Below, piece by piece: positions 8,563 through 17,029 of a stretch of 64,000 bases of DNA. The notes under the pieces are model-generated. The model saw only the letters and a list, made by a program, of their open reading frames with translations, ran no database searches and was not told the DNA's origin. This stretch comes from Stenotrophomonas sp. MMGLT7 (GTDB lineage: Bacteria > Pseudomonadota > Gammaproteobacteria > Xanthomonadales > Xanthomonadaceae), in the NCBI RefSeq assembly GCF_021168555.1, contig NZ_JAJOZS010000017.1, positions 1 through 64,000 on the forward strand, in the 5' to 3' direction. Numbering within the stretch: the stretch's first letter is position 1; the number at the start of each line of letters is the position of its first letter. Made by a program: the position numbers and the translations under genes.

Positions 8563-9668
8563 ACACTTCCCCGCGCACCGTCGACGTCGGCGGCGACACG
8601 CCCTACACCATCGCCATCGGCCCGGGCCTGCTGGGCGACGGCGCGCGCCTGGCCGCGCGCGTGCGCGGCCGCCACGTGCTGCTGCTGAGCGATTCGCAGG
8701 TGGCGCCGCTGTACGCCCCGCAGGTCAGCGCCGCGCTGCTGCAAGCCAATCCGCAGCTGCGCATCCGCGAACTGGTCATCCCCGCCGGCGAGGCGTCCAA
8801 GACCCTGGACAGCTTCGCCCGCGCCATCGACACGCTGGCCGGACTCGGCGCCAGCCGCGATGCCTGCGTGTTCGCCCTCGGCGGCGGCGTGGTCGGCGAC
8901 CTGGCCGGCTTCGCCGCGGCGTGCTGGATGCGCGGCATCGACTGCGTGCAGCTGCCGACCACGCTGCTGGCGATGGTCGATTCCTCGGTCGGCGGCAAGA
9001 CCGCGGTGGATATCCCCCAGGGCAAGAACCTGGTCGGCGCCTTCCACCCGCCGCGCGCGGTGATCGCCGACACCTCGGCGCTGCGCACGCTGCCGCCGCG
9101 CGAGCTGCGCGCCGGGCTGGCCGAGACGATCAAGTACGGCGCCATCCGCGACCCGCTGTTCTTCCAGTGGCTGGCCGCCGAGCGCGAGGCGCTGCTGGCC
9201 GGCGACGACGCCGCGCTGGCGCAGGCGATCGCGCGCAGCTGCGAGCACAAGGCCGAGATCGTCGCCCGCGACCCGCTGGAAAAGGGCGAGCGCGCGCTGC
9301 TCAACTTCGGCCACACCTTCGGCCATGCCATCGAGACCGAGCAGGGCTACGGCGCCCCCGGCAACGACAACCTCAACCACGGCGAGGCGGTGGCGGTGGG
9401 CATGGTGCTGGCGGCGCGCCTGTCCGCCGCGCTGGGCATGGCCGCCGACGCCGACAGCGAGGCGCTGCGGCAGCTGCTGCACGCCTACGGCCTGCCCACC
9501 GCCATCCCGGCCGGGCTGGAGCCGCCGGCGCTGCTGGCGCGCATGCGCCTGGACAAGAAGAACATCGCCGGGCGCCTGCGCCTGGTGCTGTGGCGCGGCA
9601 TCGGCCAGGCCGAGGTGGTGGCGGACGTGGACGAGGCGCGGGTGCTGGAGATCCTGCGCGCGGGTTGA
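8559..9668 (+). CDS. aroB: 3-dehydroquinate synthase
   Basis: AroB converts DAHP to 3-dehydroquinate using NAD and a divalent metal. The 369-residue product contains [14 protein letters not shown], the NAD-binding [14 protein letters not shown], the [18 protein letters not shown] signature, the metal ligand Glu in [10 protein letters not shown], and metal His residues in [11 protein letters not shown] and [10 protein letters not shown]. Typical length. It overlaps aroK by 4 bp, the classic aroKB unit. A dispersed repeat follows the stop. Confidence 0.97.
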   Translation: MNTSPRTVDVGGDTPYTIAIGPGLLGDGARLAARVRGRHVLLLSDSQVAPLYAPQVSAALLQANPQLRIRELVIPAGEASKTLDSFARAIDTLAGLGASRDACVFALGGGVVGDLAGFAAACWMRGIDCVQLPTTLLAMVDSSVGGKTAVDIPQGKNLVGAFHPPRAVIADTSALRTLPPRELRAGLAETIKYGAIRDPLFFQWLAAEREALLAGDDAALAQAIARSCEHKAEIVARDPLEKGERALLNFGHTFGHAIETEQGYGAPGNDNLNHGEAVAVGMVLAARLSAALGMAADADSEALRQLLHAYGLPTAIPAGLEPPALLARMRLDKKNIAGRLRLVLWRGIGQAEVVADVDEARVLEILRAG

Positions 9669-9691
9669 ACCAACGCGTCGTGCGGGATTGC

Positions 9692-9789
9692 ACTTGCAGG
9701 AGCGACCGTAGGAGCGACTTCAGTCGCGATCGGGTTTTACCGGGAAGGCCCCATCGCGACTGAAGTCACTCCTACGGTCGCTCCTACGG
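9692..9789. repeat. GGAGCGACTTCAGTCGCGAT-family inverted repeat
   Basis: The copy contains GTAGGAGCGACTTCAGTCGCGAT, a centre with TTTTACCGGGAAGG, and the complement ATCGCGACTGAAGTCACTCCTAC. Partial GTAGGAGCG units are duplicated at both outer edges. The same family occurs at 1-51 and 38281-38392. It lies between aroB and the WGR gene. Confidence 0.85.
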
Positions 9790-9818
9790 CCCGCGTGCCA
9801 CACCGCTACAATCGGGGC

Positions 9819-10070
9819 ATGCGCATCCTCCTGCAACAACCGCCCGTCGGCAGCGATCCGCCGCGCTATGTCCAGCTGAGCCTGCAGCCGGACCTGTTCG
9901 GCGGCTGGGAGCTGCTGCGCGAGACCGGCCACACCGGCGGCCGCGCGCAGCTGCGGCGCGAGCAGTACCTGCTGCAGGACGAGGCGGTGCGCGCCTTCGA
10001 GAAGGCACGCGACACCCAGCTCAAGCGCGGCTTCCAGGTGATGTTCATCCAGGGCGCCACGCCGGGATGA
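9819..10070 (+). CDS. Small WGR-domain protein
   Basis: The 83-residue product is almost entirely one WGR domain: [37 protein letters not shown], with the W-G/W-E core and a helical end [18 protein letters not shown]. In eukaryotic PARPs WGR binds DNA ends; the role of stand-alone bacterial WGR proteins is unknown. The ATG at 9819 gives [11 protein letters not shown], and the upstream reading frame would run into the repeat. It precedes hemE by 82 bp on the same strand. Confidence 0.82.
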   Translation: MRILLQQPPVGSDPPRYVQLSLQPDLFGGWELLRETGHTGGRAQLRREQYLLQDEAVRAFEKARDTQLKRGFQVMFIQGATPG

Positions 10071-10152
10071 GCCCCGGTCCGCGACCATCGCCACCGCGCT
10101 CCCATCCGCATGCTCCGGCCCGGCCCGGACCTGCCCGCAAGGAATCCTCCAC

Positions 10153-11229
10153 GTGACCCACCCGCCTCTCGCCAACGATCGCCTGCTGCGCGCGCTGCGC
10201 CGCCAGCCGGTGGACCGCACCCCCATCTGGCTGATGCGCCAGGCCGGCCGCTACCTGCCCGAGTACCGCGCCACCCGCGCCCGCGCCGGCAGCTTCCTGG
10301 CCATGGCCAAGACCCCGGAACTGGCCTGCGAGGTCACCCTGCAGCCGCTGGCGCGCTTCCCGCTGGATGCGGCGATCCTTTTTTCCGACATCCTCACCAT
10401 CCCCGACGCAATGGGGCTGGAGCTGTACTTCGTCGAGGGCGAGGGCCCGAAGTTCCGCCATCCGCTGCGCAGCGAGGCCGAGATCGCGCGGCTGGCGGTG
10501 CCGGACATGGAGACCGATCTGGGCTACGTGATGGACGCGGTGCGGCTGATCCGCCGCGAGCTGGGCGGCAAGGTGCCGCTGATCGGCTTTTCCGGCAGCC
10601 CGTGGACGCTGGCCTGCTACATGGTCGAGGGCGGCGGCAGCAAGGACTACGCGCGCATCAAGGCGATGGCGCTGGACACGCCGCAGCTGCTGCACCGGCT
10701 GCTGACGGTCGTGACCGACGCGGTCATCGCCTACCTGTCCGCGCAGCGCGCGGCCGGCGCGCAGGCGCTGCAGGTGTTCGACACCTGGGGCGGCGTGCTC
10801 GGCCCGGCGATGTACCGCGAGTTCTCCCTGCCCTACCTGGCCCGCATCGCCCGCGAACTGCCGCGCGGCGAGGACGCCGGCCGCACCCCGCTGATCCTGT
10901 TCGGCAAGGGCAATGCGCCCTACCTGGAGGAACTCGCCGGCAGCGGCGCCGAGGCACTGGGCGTGGACTGGACGGTGGAACTGGGCGAAGCCGCGCGCCG
11001 CACCGGCGGCAAGGTGGCGCTGCAGGGCAACCTGGACCCGGCCACGCTGTACGCACGCCCGGAGGCGATCGCCTCGCAGGCGCAACGGGTGCTGGACGGC
11101 TACGCCGCCGGCAACGGCGGCTCGCGCGAGGGCCACGTGTTCAACCTCGGCCACGGCCTGTCCCCGGACATGGACCCCGAGCACGTCGCCGCGCTGGTCG
11201 AGGCGGTGCACCGGTGGAGCACCCGCTGA
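10153..11229 (+). CDS. hemE: Uroporphyrinogen decarboxylase
   Basis: HemE decarboxylates uroporphyrinogen III to coproporphyrinogen III in heme synthesis. The 358-residue protein has the N-terminal signature [16 protein letters not shown], the catalytic Asp region [14 protein letters not shown], the [19 protein letters not shown] motif, and [13 protein letters not shown] near the end. The start is GTG 10153, preceded by AAGGA at good spacing. Its TGA overlaps the ATG of the next gene by one base, suggesting coupling to that secreted protein. Confidence 0.97.
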   Translation: MTHPPLANDRLLRALRRQPVDRTPIWLMRQAGRYLPEYRATRARAGSFLAMAKTPELACEVTLQPLARFPLDAAILFSDILTIPDAMGLELYFVEGEGPKFRHPLRSEAEIARLAVPDMETDLGYVMDAVRLIRRELGGKVPLIGFSGSPWTLACYMVEGGGSKDYARIKAMALDTPQLLHRLLTVVTDAVIAYLSAQRAAGAQALQVFDTWGGVLGPAMYREFSLPYLARIARELPRGEDAGRTPLILFGKGNAPYLEELAGSGAEALGVDWTVELGEAARRTGGKVALQGNLDPATLYARPEAIASQAQRVLDGYAAGNGGSREGHVFNLGHGLSPDMDPEHVAALVEAVHRWSTR

Positions 11230-11711
11230 TGGCTGTCCGCTTGCGCCTGCCCGCGTTGGCGGCGATGGCGCTGGCCGGCCCGCTGCAGGCCGCCGAGGTG
11301 GAGTTCGCCGGCCGCTACGGCCACCGCTTCACCGCCGCGCCGGGCCAGCCGGTGTGGATCGTCGAGCGCGACGGCGACGATTACCGCGCCACCACCGTGA
11401 CCGGCGACGGCGACGTCCGCCCGGCCCGGGTGCTGTCCGAGGACGGCCGCCGCGCGTTCCGGAAGAAGATGCTCTGGGACGAGGCCGACGCGGCGCAGGC
11501 AAGCTGCCTCGACTGGAGCGACCCGCCTGCGCCCACGCTGCGGGACATGCTGGCCGAAGCGCCTGCGGAACCGGCGATCGCCGGCGCCTCGCCGCTGTGC
11601 CACGTCCCGGCCGCGCAGCGCGCGCGCATGACCTGGCTGGCGAACAGGCAAAGCGCCTGGTTCTACTACGACCCGATGGCCGGGGTGATGGAAGCCGACA
11701 GGCTGCCGTGA
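11229..11711 (+). CDS. Secreted hypothetical protein
   Basis: I do not recognise this 160-residue protein. It begins with a clear Sec signal peptide ([20 protein letters not shown], cleavage likely after AEV or LQA), followed by a soluble, acidic, mature part with two Cys (SCLDW and SPLCHV) that could form a periplasmic disulfide. It is wedged between hemE (one-base overlap of TGA/ATG) and the MFS gene (overlap of GTG with its stop), so all three are read as one transcript. Confidence 0.7.
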   Translation: MAVRLRLPALAAMALAGPLQAAEVEFAGRYGHRFTAAPGQPVWIVERDGDDYRATTVTGDGDVRPARVLSEDGRRAFRKKMLWDEADAAQASCLDWSDPPAPTLRDMLAEAPAEPAIAGASPLCHVPAAQRARMTWLANRQSAWFYYDPMAGVMEADRLP

Positions 11712-13129
11712 GCACCGAGACCGCCCCGGTACCCAGCTATGCCAGCTTCCGGCCGCTGCTGTGGCTGGTGTCGCTGGCGATCTTCATGAACATGCTGGAC
11801 TCGACCATCGTCAACACGGCATTGCCGGCGATGGCGCGCAGCCTGGGCGAGAGCCCGCTGCAGATGCAGTCGGTGGTGTTCAGCTACGCGCTGGCGGTGG
11901 CCAGCTTCATCCCGGCATCGGGCTGGATCGCCGACCGCTACGGCACCCGCCGCACCTTCCTGGCGGCGATCGTGGTGTTCACAGCCGGCTCGCTGGCCTG
12001 CGCGCTGTCGCCGACGCTGCCGTGGCTGGTGGCCGCGCGCGTGCTGCAGGGCATCGGCGGGGCGCTGCTGCTGCCGGTCGGGCGGCTGGCGGTGCTGCGC
12101 TCGGTGCCGCGCGAGCACTTCCTCAAGGCGATGAGCTTCATCGCCATCCCGGCGCTGGTCGGACCGCTGGTCGGCCCCACCCTGGGCGGCTGGCTGGTCG
12201 AGGTGGCCTCCTGGCACTGGGTGTTCCTGATCAACCTGCCGATCGGGCTGATCGGCTTCGTCTTCGCCCTGCGGGTGATGCCGGACCGCTACGCGCAGCA
12301 GCGCCAGCGCTTCGACCTGCCCGGCTACGCGATGCTGGCCTTCGGCATGATCGCGCTGTCGCTGGCGCTGGATGGCGTATCCGATGCCAGCGGGCACCAT
12401 GCCTGGGCGATGCTGCTGGCGTTCGCCGGCCTGGCGGCGCTGGCCGGCTACTGGCTGCACGCGGCCAACAGCCGCACGCCGCTGTTCTCGCTGCAGCTGT
12501 TCAAGGTGGTCAGCTTCCGCATCGGTATCCTCGGCAACCTGTTCTCGCGCGTGGGCAGCAGCGCGATGCCGCTGCTGATCCCGCTGCTGCTGCAGGTCGG
12601 CCTGGGCATGAGCCCGATGAACGCGGGGCTGATGATGATCCCGGTGGCGCTGGCCGGCATGGCCTCCAAGCGCGCGGCGGTGAAGCTGGTGGAGCGCTTC
12701 GGCTACCGCCGCGTGCTGATGGTCAACACCGTGCTGGTGGGCATCGCCATGGCCAGCTTCATGCTGGTCGAACCCGGCCAGCACCTGGGCTGGCGGCTGC
12801 TGCAGCTGGCGCTGTTCGGCGCGGTCAACTCGCTGCAGTTCACCGTGATGAACACGGTGACGCTGCGCGACCTGGACTACCAGCAGGCCAGTTCCGGCAA
12901 CAGCCTGCTGTCGATGACGATGATGCTGGCCACCGGCTTCGGCGCCGCCGCCGCGGGCAGCCTGCTGACCGCCTTCGACGCCCACCTGGGCGGCGCGCAC
13001 GGCGCCACCGCGGCGCTGCACGCCACCTTCGTCTGCGTCGGCGCGATCACCCTGACCTCGACGCTGATCTTCTGGCAGCTGCCCGAGACGCGGCCGCATC
13101 CCAAGCAGGTCGAGCAGGTGGTTGAGTAG
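11708..13129 (+). CDS. MFS multidrug efflux transporter, DHA2 type
   Basis: The 473-residue inner-membrane protein carries DHA2/EmrB marks: FMNMLDSTIVNTALPAMA in helix 1 (the conserved D-T-I-V-N-T-A-L-P motif), GWIADRYGTRRTF as motif A, and ALVGPLVGPTLGGWLVE as motif C. About 14 hydrophobic segments are expected. No membrane-fusion partner is adjacent, so it may act alone like MdtD. The start is GTG 11708 overlapping the TGA of the secreted protein. Substrate unknown. A repeat follows directly after the stop. Confidence 0.88.
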   Translation: MSTETAPVPSYASFRPLLWLVSLAIFMNMLDSTIVNTALPAMARSLGESPLQMQSVVFSYALAVASFIPASGWIADRYGTRRTFLAAIVVFTAGSLACALSPTLPWLVAARVLQGIGGALLLPVGRLAVLRSVPREHFLKAMSFIAIPALVGPLVGPTLGGWLVEVASWHWVFLINLPIGLIGFVFALRVMPDRYAQQRQRFDLPGYAMLAFGMIALSLALDGVSDASGHHAWAMLLAFAGLAALAGYWLHAANSRTPLFSLQLFKVVSFRIGILGNLFSRVGSSAMPLLIPLLLQVGLGMSPMNAGLMMIPVALAGMASKRAAVKLVERFGYRRVLMVNTVLVGIAMASFMLVEPGQHLGWRLLQLALFGAVNSLQFTVMNTVTLRDLDYQQASSGNSLLSMTMMLATGFGAAAAGSLLTAFDAHLGGAHGATAALHATFVCVGAITLTSTLIFWQLPETRPHPKQVEQVVE

Positions 13130-13130
13130 C

Positions 13131-13224
13131 GGGGATTGGGGATTGGGGATTGGGGATTCGCAAACGCTCCGGCCCCGCAGGAACGCGAGCACCGCTGCTC
13201 TTGCGAATCCCCAATCCCGAATCC
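13131..13224. repeat. GGGATTCG-family inverted repeat
   Basis: The left arm (13131-13162) is GGGGATTGGGGATTGGGGATT; the right arm (about 13201-13224) is TTGCGAATCCCCAATCCCGA. It fills the whole gap between the convergent MFS gene and the first hybrid kinase and abuts the kinase's stop codon. Confidence 0.85.
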
Positions 13225-16200
13225 CTACTCCCGAACCAAAGCCATCGCCTCGGCCAGCATGCGGCCGGTGACCGGCTTGCGCAGGAAGCCGTCGAACCCG
13301 GCCGCGCGGGCCTGCGGCTCGGCCTCGGCGTCGGTGCGTGCGGTCACCGCGATCAGCGGCATGTCCTGGCCGAGCGCACGCAGCTGCCGCGCCAGCGCCA
13401 GCCCGTCCAGGCCGGGCAGGTCCAGGTCGAGCAGCGCCAGGTCGAAGCGGGTGGCCGTGGTTTCCGCCAATGCCGCCAGGCCGTGCGCTGCATGGTGGAC
13501 GGTGTGGCCGTGCATGCGCAGCAGGCCGGCGATGACCTCGGCGATGGTGGGGTCGTCCTCCACCAGCAGCACGCACAGCGGCGAGGCCACGGCCGCTGCC
13601 GCCGCCTCGGCCGGCGCGGCGGCGGCCACTGCGGATTCGGCCCACGGCAGCGGCAGGTCCACGCTGAAGCGCGAGCCCGCGCCGAGCTGGCTGTCGACCT
13701 CGATGTGCCCGCCCATCGCCAGCGCAAGCTCCTGGCAGATCGCCAGGCCCAGGCCGCTGCCGCCGTAGCGGGCGGCGGTGCGGGCGCCGTCGGCCTGCTC
13801 GAAGCGCCGGAACAGCCGCGCCTTCTGCTCGGCGCCGATGCCCGGGCCGGTATCGATCACCTGGAAGCGGATCATGTGGTGCGGCACCACCGAGGAGATG
13901 CGCAACGACACCTGCCCGCGCTCGGTGAACTTGATCGCGTTGCCGAGCAGGTTGAGCAGGATCTGGCGCACGCGCATGGGATCGCCGTAGGCGGTGACCA
14001 CGGCCGGCAGCGCATTGTCCAGCTCGAAGCGCAGGCCGCGCCTGACCGCCATCGGCGCCATCAGCCCCTCCACCTCGGCGACCAGCTGGCGCAGGTCGAA
14101 GTGCTGCGGCTCCAGGTCGAGCCGGCCGGCCTCGATGCGCGCCAGGTCCAGCGCGTCGTTGACCAGCCGCAGCAGGTGCGAGCCGGCACGGCGGATGGAT
14201 TCGGTATAGCTGCGCTGCTTGCCGTCCAGCGGCGTGGCCAGCAGCAGTTCGCTCATGCCCAGCACCCCGGTCATCGGCGTGCGCACCTCGTGCCCCAGCG
14301 TGGCCAGGAAGCGGGTCTTGGCCAGCGAGGCCTGCTCGGCCAGTTCCTGCTTCTGCAGCGCCAGCTGCCAGGCATGGCGGCGCTGCAGGCGACGCCGGTA
14401 CAGCCAGGCCGCGAGCACCGCCATGGCCATCGCCAGCAGCACCGCCAGCGCGATCCCCCAGTCGCTGCGCCACCACGGCGGCAGCACCTGGAAGCGCAGC
14501 GTCTGCACCTGCGACCAGACGCCATCGGCGGTCTGCCCCTGCACCTCCAGCAGGTAGCGTCCAGGCGGCAGCCGCGAGAACAGGCGCTCGCCGCTGCTGC
14601 CCACGTCCACCCAGTCCGGGTCGTAGCCGCTGAGGCGGAAGCGGTACTGGTTGGCATCGGCGTCGGAGAACGAGAGCAGGTGCGCGACCACCTGCAGGTC
14701 GCGGTCGCCATCCTCGATCAGCATCCGCCCGGCATGGGTCAGGTCCACCGCGCGTTCGCCGCGGCGCACGCCGACGTGCTCGATCGCCAGCGGCGGCTGC
14801 CGGGTAGCGGGACGGACCCGGTGCGGCTCGAACAGGATCAGCCCGTCCGGGGTGGCGCCGACGATCTGGCCGCCGCGGGACTGCAGCAGGGTCTGCTGCC
14901 GCAGCTGCGGGTTGGAGATGCCGTCGTGGGCGCCGTAGATGCGGATGGCGCGGGTGGCCGGATCGACGCGGATCAGCCCGCGCATGCTGGCCACCCAGGC
15001 CACGCCGCTGGCATCGACCACCAGCCCGGTCGGCGCCAGCGCGGGGAACTGCTGGTCGCGGCCGATGCGATCGAGCAGTTGCAGGCGCCGCCCGTCCCAC
15101 AGGTACTTCTCCAGCGCCCCCATGCCCGCCAGCCAGGCGACGGAGGTGTCAGCCACCTGGAAGGCGTACACCGCCGCCAGCGGTGCGCCGGGCACCTGTT
15201 CGAAGCTGTCCGCAGCGGCGTTCCAGCGCTTGAGCCCCTCGCTGGTCGCCAGCCAGATCGCCCCGTCCGGGCCGATGCGCATCTCCGACACCGTCAGCCG
15301 CTGCGCCAGGCCGTGCGTGCCCGGAGCGATGTGCCGCAACACCCGCCCGGCGGGGTCGCGCAGCTGCAGTCCGGCCATGTCGGTGTAGATCCACAGGGTG
15401 CCGTCGGTGGTCTGCCGCATCAGCGTGGCCTCGCCGGGCAGCGCCGCATCGGTGGCGTCGCCGGCATGCCAGCGCCTGACCTGGCCGCTGGCCGGGTCGT
15501 AGCGAACCAGCGCGCCGAACATGCCCACCCAGACCTGCCGCGCGCGGTCCTCCAGCACCGACAGCGGCCAGCGCAGTCCGTTGATCTGCCGCAGGTGGTG
15601 CTCGATGGCGCCGGTGGCCGGATCCAGGCGGTCCAGCGCACCGCGCGTGCCCGCCAGCCAGATGCGCCCGTCGGCCGCGGCGGCGTTGGCGAGCACGTAC
15701 GGGTTGGTCATCGTCGACGGATCGTCGTGGCGATTGCCCAGCACCGCGAACTGCTGCCAGTTCGCCGGCAGGTGCCACAGGCCGGTGTTGGGACTGGCGA
15801 ACCACAGCCCGCCCTCGCGGTCCTGGAAGCCGGTGGACCAGTTCGGCTTGACCAGGCCCTGCGCGGCCTTGCTGTACAGCGGCACGTTGCGCACCTGCCC
15901 GTCCACCGCGCGCCCCATGCCCGAGAGCGTATCCAGCCAGTAGCCGCCATCGGCATCGCGCAGCAGCACCTGCAGCACGTGGCCCGGGTCCACGCCCTTC
16001 CACGGATGCGGGTCGATGCGGCCATCGGGATGGCGCAGGCTCACGCCGGCCATGGTGGCGATCCACAGGCGGCCGCCGGCCTCGACGGTGAGGCCGTTGA
16101 TGACGCTCGACGGCAGCGCATCGGCGTCCACGCGGTCGAAGCCGTCGCCGTTCCAGGCTGCCAGGCCGTCCTTGGTACCCACCCACAAGGTGCCGTCCGG

Positions 16201-16749
16201 GGCCTGCGCCAGGAAGTTGACCGCCTTCGACGGCAGGCTGTGCTCGTCGCCGGGCACCGGCATGAAGCGCTGCATGCGTCCGCCCGGGTCGAGGCGGAAC
16301 AGGCCGCGCGTGGGCGTACCGAACCAGACGCTGCCGTCGGCGGTGGAGGTGATGCACCAGACCGGGTCGCTGCCCATCTGCGGGTAGCCGCGGCCGTCGT
16401 AGTAGTGGAAGCGGCGGCGGTCGGCGCTGAGCATGGCCATGCCGGCGTTCTGGGTGCCGATCCAGACCCGGTTGCGCGCATCCACGTGCACGCTCCACAG
16501 CATGTTGTCGCGCAGCCCGTCCTCGATGCGCCAGATGCGGTAGTTGTTGCCGTCGTAGCGCGCCAGGCCATCGGCGCTGGCCAGCCACAGGTAGCCCTGC
16601 GGGTCCTCGGCGAAGCCGTTGATGCTGCTGGAAGGCAGGCCATCGGCCACGGTGATCTGGCGCGGCTGCGGGGTGGCCGGCACGATGGCGCCGGCCCCCT
16701 GTGCCAGCAGCAGCAAACCCCACAGCAACAACACTTTGCCCAGCCGCAT
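13225..16749 (-). CDS. Hybrid sensor histidine kinase with two-component propeller sensor (paralogue 1)
   Basis: A membrane-anchored one-protein sensor and phosphorelay of 1174 residues. Order: signal peptide (MRLGKVLLLWGLLLLAQGAGA), periplasmic beta-propeller repeats (GLPSSSINGFAEDPQGYLWLAS, then many G-x-LW-x-G blades), a YYY-type domain near PPLAIEHVGVRR, one TM helix around 762-785, HisKA with phospho-His about 820 in LGHEVRTPM, HATPase with NLLGNAIKF, DTGPGIG and GGSGLGLAI, and a C-terminal receiver with phospho-Asp about 1108 in LLDLDLPGLDG. This is the hybrid two-component architecture best known for glycan sensing in Bacteroidetes; the ligand here is unknown. No separate regulator is adjacent. 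The neighbouring kinase is a paralogue. Confidence 0.93.
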   Translation of the reverse strand: MRLGKVLLLWGLLLLAQGAGAIVPATPQPRQITVADGLPSSSINGFAEDPQGYLWLASADGLARYDGNNYRIWRIEDGLRDNMLWSVHVDARNRVWIGTQNAGMAMLSADRRRFHYYDGRGYPQMGSDPVWCITSTADGSVWFGTPTRGLFRLDPGGRMQRFMPVPGDEHSLPSKAVNFLAQAPDGTLWVGTKDGLAAWNGDGFDRVDADALPSSVINGLTVEAGGRLWIATMAGVSLRHPDGRIDPHPWKGVDPGHVLQVLLRDADGGYWLDTLSGMGRAVDGQVRNVPLYSKAAQGLVKPNWSTGFQDREGGLWFASPNTGLWHLPANWQQFAVLGNRHDDPSTMTNPYVLANAAAADGRIWLAGTRGALDRLDPATGAIEHHLRQINGLRWPLSVLEDRARQVWVGMFGALVRYDPASGQVRRWHAGDATDAALPGEATLMRQTTDGTLWIYTDMAGLQLRDPAGRVLRHIAPGTHGLAQRLTVSEMRIGPDGAIWLATSEGLKRWNAAADSFEQVPGAPLAAVYAFQVADTSVAWLAGMGALEKYLWDGRRLQLLDRIGRDQQFPALAPTGLVVDASGVAWVASMRGLIRVDPATRAIRIYGAHDGISNPQLRQQTLLQSRGGQIVGATPDGLILFEPHRVRPATRQPPLAIEHVGVRRGERAVDLTHAGRMLIEDGDRDLQVVAHLLSFSDADANQYRFRLSGYDPDWVDVGSSGERLFSRLPPGRYLLEVQGQTADGVWSQVQTLRFQVLPPWWRSDWGIALAVLLAMAMAVLAAWLYRRRLQRRHAWQLALQKQELAEQASLAKTRFLATLGHEVRTPMTGVLGMSELLLATPLDGKQRSYTESIRRAGSHLLRLVNDALDLARIEAGRLDLEPQHFDLRQLVAEVEGLMAPMAVRRGLRFELDNALPAVVTAYGDPMRVRQILLNLLGNAIKFTERGQVSLRISSVVPHHMIRFQVIDTGPGIGAEQKARLFRRFEQADGARTAARYGGSGLGLAICQELALAMGGHIEVDSQLGAGSRFSVDLPLPWAESAVAAAAPAEAAAAAVASPLCVLLVEDDPTIAEVIAGLLRMHGHTVHHAAHGLAALAETTATRFDLALLDLDLPGLDGLALARQLRALGQDMPLIAVTARTDAEAEPQARAAGFDGFLRKPVTGRMLAEAMALVRE

Positions 16750-17029
16750 CGTTTGGTTCCCGTGGACGGCGCCACACCCGTGTAGAAAGCCCGTCCGCCG
16801 GGCCGGCTCCAGCCATGGTAACCGCCCGCGACCCGGTGCCGCGGCCGGCACATTGGCGCACGGCCGGACCGGGGTGCGGAAGACCCGCGCTCGCCGTTCC
16901 CGCGCAGGCGGGGCCCAGCGGCTTGCGCCATGGGATCGAGCAGTAGCGAGAACTCCCCGCGCACCGGGTTCCCGCTTGCGCGCAGGCGACGAACAGTACT
17001 TCCGGGGCAGCAGGGAGGACGGACGATGC

